A stretch of 37,294 nucleotides of DNA. It comes from an uncultured Clostridia bacterium. GTDB taxonomy: Bacteria; Bacillota; Clostridia; Christensenellales; UBA1242. The notes beneath the pieces are model-generated. The model was not told the origin of the DNA. It was given only the letters and a program-made list of their open reading frames with translations, and did no database searches. Below are positions 31,557-37,294 of this stretch, one piece after another. The position numbers and the translations under genes were made by a program. The stretch covers positions 1 through 37,294 of the forward strand of contig CAKVHY010000012.1 of assembly GCA_934754335.1 (NCBI GenBank). Direction: 5' to 3'. Numbering within the stretch: position 1 is the stretch's first letter; each line of letters opens with the position of its first letter.

Positions 31557-34500
31557 ATGAATAACGCAAAAAGGTTTAATAAATTCGCTAAGTTTTTTGT
31601 GGGCGCTCTTATATTTTTGAGCATTCCTTTGTTTTTCACTGGTTGTGCTTCTGGGAAAAGTGCTTATGAGATTGCAGTGGAGCATGGATTTGAAGGCTCG
31701 GAAGAAGAATGGCTAAAATCTTTGAAGGGTGCAAAAGGTGATTGTGGAAGCAATGGGCAAGATGGCTCAAATTGGTTTGTTGGAAACTCCTTCCCAGTTA
31801 AAGCAAAGAATGGGGATTTCTTTTTTTATCAAACAACTTCAGTACTTTATAAATATGAAAATAATTCATGGCAAGTTGTTGGAATATTAAAAGGTGAAAC
31901 CGGAGATGATGGCTTAGATTCGAATGAAATCCAAGTTCGTATTAATGAAGGCTATCTTCAATTTAAATATGAAAATGAAAACACGTGGGGCAATCTGCTT
32001 TCTTTGGAAGAATTGAAAGGTGAAAAGGGTGAAGATGGCAAATCCGTGGAACTAAAAGTGGAAAATGGCTTTATTTCGTGGAAAAATACTGGTGATACCA
32101 CTTGGAATAACCTAATATCACTTTCAAGTTTAAAAGGTGTTCAGGGAAATGATGGCAAAAGTGCATATCAAATCGCTGTGGAGAATGGTTTTGAAGGAAG
32201 TGTTTTTGATTGGTTAGAAAGTTTGAAGGGTGCTGACGGAAGAGAAGTTGTTTTTAATATTGTTGATGGCTATATTGTTTGGCAATATAAAGGCGATTCT
32301 GCTTGGAATAACTTGGTTTCCTTGTCCGCTCTAAAAGGTTCTGATGGAAAAGATGGCGAGGCTATTGAAATAAAAGAGTTTGATGGAAATATTAACTGGA
32401 GAATTGGAACAGGGACATGGAATGTTTTGATGTCCACTAATACTCTTAAAGGTTTGGCTGGCTCAGATGGCAAAAGTGCGTATGAATTGGCTGTTGAAAA
32501 CGGATTTGACGGGTCTGAAAAAGATTGGCTAGAGAGTTTGAAAGGTGCTAAAGGAGATCAGGGAGAACCTGGCGATAAGGGTGAGAAAGGTGAGCCGGGC
32601 GACAAAGGAGATAAAGGCGACACCGGCAACGGAATTAAAAGCATAACTGCAGAGTATTCTTATGACGAAGGTGGCAACGAGATAATTATTTATACGTTCA
32701 CTATGACAAATGGCGAAACTAAGAAGGTTATCGTTAAAGTTCCTGAAAGACCAACAAGCGTGGAATTAAATACGCAATATTATAGAGCAAGTGCATCAGT
32801 AAAACCTGAAGTTAAATTAAATGTTTATTATGAGTCTAAGGAAGCAGAAGTTATAACGCTAACAGACGATATGATTACAAGCGGAGATGTGGATTTTTCT
32901 AAGAAAGGTGATTACGATATTACAATTTTCTATAATGGCTATAGAACTGATTTAAGAATTTCAGTTTATGATGAAACGAATATTCCAGTGGAGAGCGTGG
33001 TTGTGGACGGAGTGGATTCATATATCTTGGAATATGACACCAATTCTAATTCTTTTGATAAATCAGTTTTAGATGGGCTAACATATAAGATTGTTTATAT
33101 TGATGGCACTTCAGATGACGGAAAAATCGATGCAAATAAGATAGACTTTTCTAATTTCTTAGAACTAAACTCAGAATTCGTTGCAGAATATATAACAGAT
33201 AATAATATAAAAATAAATATCAATATTTTGCCTATATCTTCAGGTTTGCAGAAGTTTATGACTTGCCTAAATGCTGAATACACCGGTAAAACTTCATTCA
33301 TTATTTCGGATAAAAACGCAGATACATTCTATTTGGGTAATTTTGTTAAATATTTTTTGAAATATAATGGCAAAACATATATTTATAGAAAAGAAATAAC
33401 AAAAGAAATGTTTGTAAATTCAAGCACTGGCGAATTATTAAATACTAATATTCAAAACTTAAATTTTGTAAAATACAACTTGTTAAATTCAGCAGATTTC
33501 CAAAATTCTATTAAAATTCAGAGTGAAATTTCTTTGCTTGTTTATTTGGAAGAAAATGTAACAAAAACAATTGCTTTAGTTCAGAAAACTGATGGTGTTA
33601 ATTATGTAAAAACAGTTGGAGCAGGCGAGATTCCAAATGTAACATTAGAGATAACGAAGTTTATAGATAACACTCAAATTGTTTTAGATAAAATTGTTCT
33701 AACAAAAGAAATTTTGATTGATAAAAACGAAGATTTTTCAGTTGCTTCAGAATTAAAAACATTTAAGATTAAATATGATGGAACTGAAATTGATGCAGAA
33801 ATGGAATTATATAATTCTGAAAGTAATGTTAGAAATATAAGCATTATAAATGAAAAAATGCTAAATGATGTTATCGAAATTGAAGCATTTGGGAAAACTA
33901 AAGCGGAAATTAAATCTAAAATCGTTGAAGCACTAAGTGGTTTGAAGATTAGTATTGAATACTATGAAAAGGTTGATGGAGCAAATTCTGCTTTAATTGA
34001 TTTACAAACTTCAATGATTGTGTTGCCAACAAAATTTTCAGTAGAAAGTTTTGATGTGCAAAATGTTAAGATTAGTTATGAGCAAATAGCAAAGTCTTTT
34101 AAGATTAAGTTAGTTCCAGATGGTGTAAGTTTAGAAAATGGAGTTGCATATAAAATCATTGATAGTTTTAAAGAAAATTCAGATATCGTGGAAATAATTG
34201 CATATTCAGGAGTGGCAAAAGTTAAGGTTGGTGAAGAATATTGCTATGCAAAATTAATGGCATCTTCTTCTGAATTGGTGGTTATTACTTATGGAAAGGA
34301 AGAAAGATATTATTCTTTAAATTTGGGAGATAACACATTCCAACCATTAAGGTGTGCAGACGTTGATTCCGCTACGTATACTTGCCAAGACTCAAATGGC
34401 GTGGCAGAATCTTTACTAATAAGATTTATTACATATAATAATGAAAGAGTTGCAATGTTGTTTAAAAATGGAACTCTTGCTTGTACTGTAAAATTATCTG

Positions 34501-34577
34501 AAGTTGATGGCAATTGTAAGATTGGTGGCTTAACTATTAACCTAGATACTGAAAATAAAAAATTCTCTGTGAAATAG
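31557..34577 (+). CDS. Collagen-like surface lipoprotein with GKSAYE repeats
   Basis: 1006 residues from ATG 31557, chosen over the upstream TTG 31545 because GGAG lies 6 bases before it. The lipobox FFTGC (Cys near residue 30) predicts lipid anchoring outside the membrane. Three copies of GKSAY(E/Q)(I/L)AVE(H/N)GF-(E/D)GS-x3-W-L-x-S-L-K-G alternate with three-fold WN-L-S-LKG strand modules. A short Gly-X-Y tract (GEPGDKGEKGEPGDKGDKGD) follows near residue 345. The remaining 650 residues are beta-rich, with bacterial-Ig-like starts (PTSVELNTQYY, IPVESVVVDGV), and no cell-wall sorting signal. The role is probably surface structure or adhesion. Confidence 0.85.
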   Translation: MNNAKRFNKFAKFFVGALIFLSIPLFFTGCASGKSAYEIAVEHGFEGSEEEWLKSLKGAKGDCGSNGQDGSNWFVGNSFPVKAKNGDFFFYQTTSVLYKYENNSWQVVGILKGETGDDGLDSNEIQVRINEGYLQFKYENENTWGNLLSLEELKGEKGEDGKSVELKVENGFISWKNTGDTTWNNLISLSSLKGVQGNDGKSAYQIAVENGFEGSVFDWLESLKGADGREVVFNIVDGYIVWQYKGDSAWNNLVSLSALKGSDGKDGEAIEIKEFDGNINWRIGTGTWNVLMSTNTLKGLAGSDGKSAYELAVENGFDGSEKDWLESLKGAKGDQGEPGDKGEKGEPGDKGDKGDTGNGIKSITAEYSYDEGGNEIIIYTFTMTNGETKKVIVKVPERPTSVELNTQYYRASASVKPEVKLNVYYESKEAEVITLTDDMITSGDVDFSKKGDYDITIFYNGYRTDLRISVYDETNIPVESVVVDGVDSYILEYDTNSNSFDKSVLDGLTYKIVYIDGTSDDGKIDANKIDFSNFLELNSEFVAEYITDNNIKININILPISSGLQKFMTCLNAEYTGKTSFIISDKNADTFYLGNFVKYFLKYNGKTYIYRKEITKEMFVNSSTGELLNTNIQNLNFVKYNLLNSADFQNSIKIQSEISLLVYLEENVTKTIALVQKTDGVNYVKTVGAGEIPNVTLEITKFIDNTQIVLDKIVLTKEILIDKNEDFSVASELKTFKIKYDGTEIDAEMELYNSESNVRNISIINEKMLNDVIEIEAFGKTKAEIKSKIVEALSGLKISIEYYEKVDGANSALIDLQTSMIVLPTKFSVESFDVQNVKISYEQIAKSFKIKLVPDGVSLENGVAYKIIDSFKENSDIVEIIAYSGVAKVKVGEEYCYAKLMASSSELVVITYGKEERYYSLNLGDNTFQPLRCADVDSATYTCQDSNGVAESLLIRFITYNNERVAMLFKNGTLACTVKLSEVDGNCKIGGLTINLDTENKKFSVK

Positions 34578-34586
34578 TAATTTTAT

Positions 34587-34615
34587 TTGATTAAATCAAT
34601 TTTAATTTGTATAAT
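34587..34615 (+). promoter_or_regulatory. Promoter of mscS
   Basis: TTGATT 34587-34592, 17-bp spacer, TATAAT 34610-34615, followed by AAAGGAG before ATG 34638. Confidence 0.7.
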
Positions 34616-34637
34616 TGTAGAATAAAGGAGAATTATT

Positions 34638-35642
34638 ATGGATTGGGCTGGAATTTGGCAAAGTATTAAAGATTTTTTCTCAAATAATATTTGGAATATA
34701 GTAAAATTCTTTGCTATTTTGTTAATTGGAATTATTGTTGTTAAAATTTTACTTAATATTTCTAAGAAAATTATGAAAAAAACCAAGATGCAGGAAGTTG
34801 CACAAGGATTTTTATATCATATTTTTAAATTTGTTTTGTATTTGATTTTGATTATCACATGCTTAAATGTTATAGGCATATCAATGTCTGGAGTGGTTAC
34901 AGCAATTAGTGCTGCGGTGCTTGCTGTTGGTATGGCACTTCAAAGTTTGATTGCAAACCTTGCTAATGGTATTGTGGTTGTTTCCACAAATATGTTTAAA
35001 AAAGGTGACTATATTGCAGTTGATGGCGTTGAAGGCTCACTTGATGATGTAAACTTTCTATTTATCACATTGATTACCACAGATAATAAAAAGATAACCA
35101 TTCCAAATTCAAGCGTTGTTAATGGTTCGGTTGTAAACTATAGTGCAAAGCAAACTAGAAGAATTAGTTTTGAATTTGAAGTGGCTTATGAGAGCGATGT
35201 TGAAAAGGTTAAAGAGATTGTTTTGAATGTGATGAAAAGCAATGGAAAGGTTTATCTAGAACCTAAAGCACCATTTTGTAGGTTAAAAACATTAGGGGCT
35301 AGTAGTATCACATTCGTGGCAAATTGCTGGGTGGATTCAGAAGATTATTGGGACGTTTATTACGATACAATTGAAAATGTTTTCAATGAATTTAAGAGAA
35401 ATAATATTTCAATCCCATATAACCAGTTGGAAGTTAGAGAAAGAAAAGATGACGTGGTTATGCCAGTTATTCAAAATAATCTAGAAAGAACTGAGAAAAG
35501 TAGGGTTGTTAAGAAAAAATCTTTCGATTTGGAAAATGATGACTTAATGTCTGTTTTCAAAGTTAAAAAACATGTGGAAAAGAAAGATAAAAAGAAAAAT
35601 ACCGATTTAAAAGATTCAAAAAAAGAAACTGAAAACAAATAA
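34638..35642 (+). CDS. mscS: Small-conductance mechanosensitive channel
   Basis: 334 residues. It releases solutes upon hypo-osmotic shock. Two N-terminal hydrophobic segments (FFAILLIGIIVVKILL, FVLYLILIITCLNVIG) are followed by the pore helix VVTAISAAVLAVGMALQSLI, rich in Ala/Gly as in MscS TM3. The beta domain starts FKKGDYIAVDGVEGSLDDVN and ends at ISIPYNQLEVRER. The last 65 residues are highly charged and lysine-rich (KKHVEKKDKKKNTDLKDSKK), an unusual cytoplasmic tail beyond the normal 285-residue core. RBS AAAGGAG; a strong terminator follows. Confidence 0.94.
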   Translation: MDWAGIWQSIKDFFSNNIWNIVKFFAILLIGIIVVKILLNISKKIMKKTKMQEVAQGFLYHIFKFVLYLILIITCLNVIGISMSGVVTAISAAVLAVGMALQSLIANLANGIVVVSTNMFKKGDYIAVDGVEGSLDDVNFLFITLITTDNKKITIPNSSVVNGSVVNYSAKQTRRISFEFEVAYESDVEKVKEIVLNVMKSNGKVYLEPKAPFCRLKTLGASSITFVANCWVDSEDYWDVYYDTIENVFNEFKRNNISIPYNQLEVRERKDDVVMPVIQNNLERTEKSRVVKKKSFDLENDDLMSVFKVKKHVEKKDKKKNTDLKDSKKETENK

Positions 35643-35650
35643 AGAAATTT

Positions 35651-35690
35651 AAAAATCTTCCAAGATGAATATGTTTGGAAGATTTTTTTT
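35651..35690 (+). terminator. Terminator of mscS
   Basis: AAAAATCTTCCAA (35651-35663) pairs with TTGGAAGATTTTT (35675-35687), with eight T in total. Confidence 0.92.
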
Positions 35691-35804
35691 GTCCGGTTCA
35701 TTAATTGTGGATAGGTTTGAAATGTAAAAACTAGCAATAATTGATTAATTTTATAAAAAAATTACAACTTTTTTAAAAAAGTTTCAAAAATGGCGAAAAA
35801 TCTG

Positions 35805-35833
35805 TTGACAGGGGGGGGGGGGCGTGATATAAT
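35805..35833 (+). promoter_or_regulatory. Promoter with a G12 spacer (candidate phase-variable switch)
   Basis: TTGACA 35805-35810, exactly 17 bp, TATAAT 35828-35833. Twelve of the 17 spacer bases are G (35811-35822), in a very AT-rich genome. Loss or gain of a G by slipped-strand mispairing would change the spacing and hence transcription of the LRR gene at 35986. In this sequence the spacing is optimal (ON). From 35691 to 35985 nothing else is seen apart from the leader hairpin. Confidence 0.8.
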
Positions 35834-35892
35834 AAATTTAGACTTAAAAAAATGGACGCATTGCGAATAAAATGTGCATACCCCCCAATCGA

Positions 35893-35915
35893 ATTTCAAT
35901 CCGCAGGGTTGAAAT
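35893..35915 (+). promoter_or_regulatory. Hairpin in the leader of the third LRR gene
   Basis: ATTTCAATCC pairs with GGGTTGAAAT (one G-T pair) around a GCA loop. A C6 run (35881-35886) lies just upstream. There is no U tail, so this is not a terminator; it may affect mRNA stability or be a protein target. The second LRR gene also has a leader hairpin (1846-1873). Confidence 0.45.
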
Positions 35916-35985
35916 GAAAGAAAAGAATTAAAATGGGGATAAATTGTTCATAATTAAGTAATAGAAAATATAAAAGGAAATAAAA

Positions 35986-37294
35986 ATGAAGAAGAGTACA
36001 AAGGTTATAGCAACAATAGTTGCAGTTGTATTAGTGGTTACAGCAATGGTTGTTGCAATATATGCTGCCACTGCTGGAAACGTTGGAATAAATGCAAATG
36101 TATCTTGGACTGCTCAAGAAGGAGTAAACCTAGAGTTTTGGGCAACTGCCACTGGCGGTGACCAAGAAAAATCTGTGGCAAAATCCACGATTGCACCAAC
36201 CACCACAAATGCAAACGCTAAAATCCAAGGAGATTTAAGTTGTAATTTTAAAGATGATTCAAATGATGGTGTAAATAACCCAGGGGCAATTACTTTTAAA
36301 TATTATGTTAAGAATAATAGCCTAACTCCGCTAAATATTAGAGTAACTAAAACTCCAGAAGCAGGAGCAGAGAGCGGAACTAGTGCTAGCAACCATAAGC
36401 CAAAGATTGTATTGGCTTCCACAATCGGCTCGAATAATGTTCTTGCCAATGCATTAGGTACAAGCGGTTGTGAACTAACTGCGGGAGAAACATTTGAATA
36501 TTCAGTAGTGCTATCTATGGCAAGTGGTGGAACAGGAACAATTGACGCCAATACTGGCCTTATGAAAGATTTTGATGCAGGAGTAAATTTCTTATTCAAT
36601 GTTGCAGGTTCTTCAAGTAGTGCAAATACAATTAAAACAGTTGTAGATGGTGTTGAAACTAGTACACCAATTGGTGACGTTGCAGGGCAAACACTAGGCG
36701 AGTTTTTAGCCACAAAAGAGCCTGAAATTAGTACTGGCTGGTTCTTTGATGAAGGACTAACTCAAGTTGTAACTCAAGAAAACTTAAATGCTCCCTTAAG
36801 AGCAGATGCTGAAACTACAAATTTGTATACAATGGAAGCGAGTACAACAGGGTTAACGTTCGCATTAAATAGCGATGGGAATTCATATGCGGTTTCATCT
36901 AATGGAGCAACAGGTGAACTCATAATTCCAAATAAGTATAATGGAAAATATGTCACAAGGATAGGGGAAAAGGCGTTTTCTAATAATCAAAATATAACAA
37001 GCGTTGTATTGCCAAATAGTATTTTAGGAATAAGTGTTGATAGTGTTAGTAGCACTATAAATGCTAGTAATATAGTGAATACAAGTGTTATACACAATAT
37101 AAAAGGACCAGAAATAGATAATGATGTTTTTTATGGGGCATTTGAATTTTGTACTAAATTAACAAAAATAGCAATACCAGATAGTGTAACAAGTATAGGG
37201 GATTCTGCATTTTCTAATTGTAGCGGATTAACAAGTATAACAATACCAAATAGCGTAACAAGTATAGGGGAGTTTGCATTTGAATATTGTGACG
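35986..37294 (+). CDS. BspA-like leucine-rich-repeat exported protein, 3' end outside window
   Basis: 436 codons are open from ATG 35986 to the last base. RBS AAAGGAA. The N-terminus MKKSTKVIATIVAVVLVVTA plus MVVAIYAATAG is the same signal or anchor as in the gene at 1907, and the shared domain follows (NVSWTAQEGVNLEFWATATG, ITFKYYVKNNSLTPLNIRVT, STGWFFDEGLTQ). An Asn/Ser-rich insert near residues 345-380 resembles that of the second paralogue. LRR_5 repeats begin near residue 315 and the last two (37162-37294) are almost identical to each other. Its promoter has the G12 spacer, unlike the second paralogue, so this member of the family may be switched on and off. Confidence 0.88.
   Translation, partial: MKKSTKVIATIVAVVLVVTAMVVAIYAATAGNVGINANVSWTAQEGVNLEFWATATGGDQEKSVAKSTIAPTTTNANAKIQGDLSCNFKDDSNDGVNNPGAITFKYYVKNNSLTPLNIRVTKTPEAGAESGTSASNHKPKIVLASTIGSNNVLANALGTSGCELTAGETFEYSVVLSMASGGTGTIDANTGLMKDFDAGVNFLFNVAGSSSSANTIKTVVDGVETSTPIGDVAGQTLGEFLATKEPEISTGWFFDEGLTQVVTQENLNAPLRADAETTNLYTMEASTTGLTFALNSDGNSYAVSSNGATGELIIPNKYNGKYVTRIGEKAFSNNQNITSVVLPNSILGISVDSVSSTINASNIVNTSVIHNIKGPEIDNDVFYGAFEFCTKLTKIAIPDSVTSIGDSAFSNCSGLTSITIPNSVTSIGEFAFEYCD
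37162..37294 (+). repeat. Tandem 69-bp LRR-coding repeat reaching the window edge
   Basis: Two units (37162-37230 and 37231-37294, cut) encode LTSITIPNSVTSIG..AF..C. Both contain GTAACAAGTATAGGGGA. All isoleucines in them are ATA, whereas the N-terminal part of the gene mixes ATT, ATC and ATA. Confidence 0.75.

Noticed and set aside
31669..32560. Possible CRISPR or tandem DNA repeat in the lipoprotein gene
   Set aside because: The repetition is at protein level (GKSAYE modules) with diverged DNA, inside one open frame.
36303..36713. 136-codon minus-strand ORF
   Set aside because: Shadow of the third LRR gene; the plus-strand frame has signal, domain homology and RBS.

Overview
The window is AT-rich, uses the standard bacterial code with strong AAGGAG-type ribosome binding sites, and has sigma-A-like TTGACA/TATAAT promoters and U-tailed hairpin terminators. 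The gene content suggests an anaerobic, gut-type, low-GC Firmicutes/Clostridia-like bacterium: BspA-type leucine-rich surface proteins, a superoxide reductase (desulfoferrodoxin), a collagen-like lipoprotein with GKSAYE repeats, and SIMPL, TspO, CDF and MscS proteins. The species cannot be named from sequence reading alone.

Layout. (1) 1-3352: two tandem BspA-like LRR exported proteins, the first cut by the window edge. A third paralogue runs off the right edge (35986-37294). (2) 3441-6132: housekeeping block with alr, rsmD, a small Smr-like gene and a helical protein of unknown function. (3) 6372-9806: an old insertion zone at tRNA-Ser(UGA). It holds a truncated serine recombinase, a small XRE repressor with three palindromic operators, acetyltransferase and VOC cargo behind intact and broken XRE copies, a superoxide reductase with a PerR-like box, and a decayed second copy of the tRNA-Ser 3' half. 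(4) 9871-13378: an unknown gene, tRNA-Glu and tRNA-Met, a SIMPL protein, a Nudix hydrolase and a GNAT. (5) 13379-14538: a one-gene insert bounded by 142-bp direct repeats of the GNAT 3' end plus terminator. (6) 14537-22597: a serine-recombinase element in the 3' end of tRNA-Ser(CGA). It carries a DUF4062 (TIR-like) protein and a four-gene operon of XRE regulator, two DNA methyltransferases and an AlwI-like endonuclease, so it looks like a mobile defence island. (7) 22748-31398: mostly housekeeping genes (membrane protein, Mn-type CDF transporter, tRNA-Thr, degenerate histidine phosphatase, DUF1697, phosphohexomutase, Nudix, TspO, HD hydrolase) plus a HExxH metalloprotease-like gene flanked by duplicated terminators. 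(8) 31557-35642: a large collagen-like lipoprotein and MscS.

The strongest unusual signals are these. A 12-G tract forms most of the 17-bp spacer of an otherwise near-perfect promoter upstream of the third LRR surface protein, which is a classical arrangement for phase variation. The restriction-modification/DUF4062 island is bounded by a TGGCGGAAAG repeat, and its recombinase reading frame runs across the attachment site into the antisense strand of the tRNA. At three places a gene-sized segment lies between direct duplications of a preceding gene's 3' end or terminator, suggesting a repeated route of single-gene cargo gain.

All functional calls come from reading motifs by eye; no database search was run.
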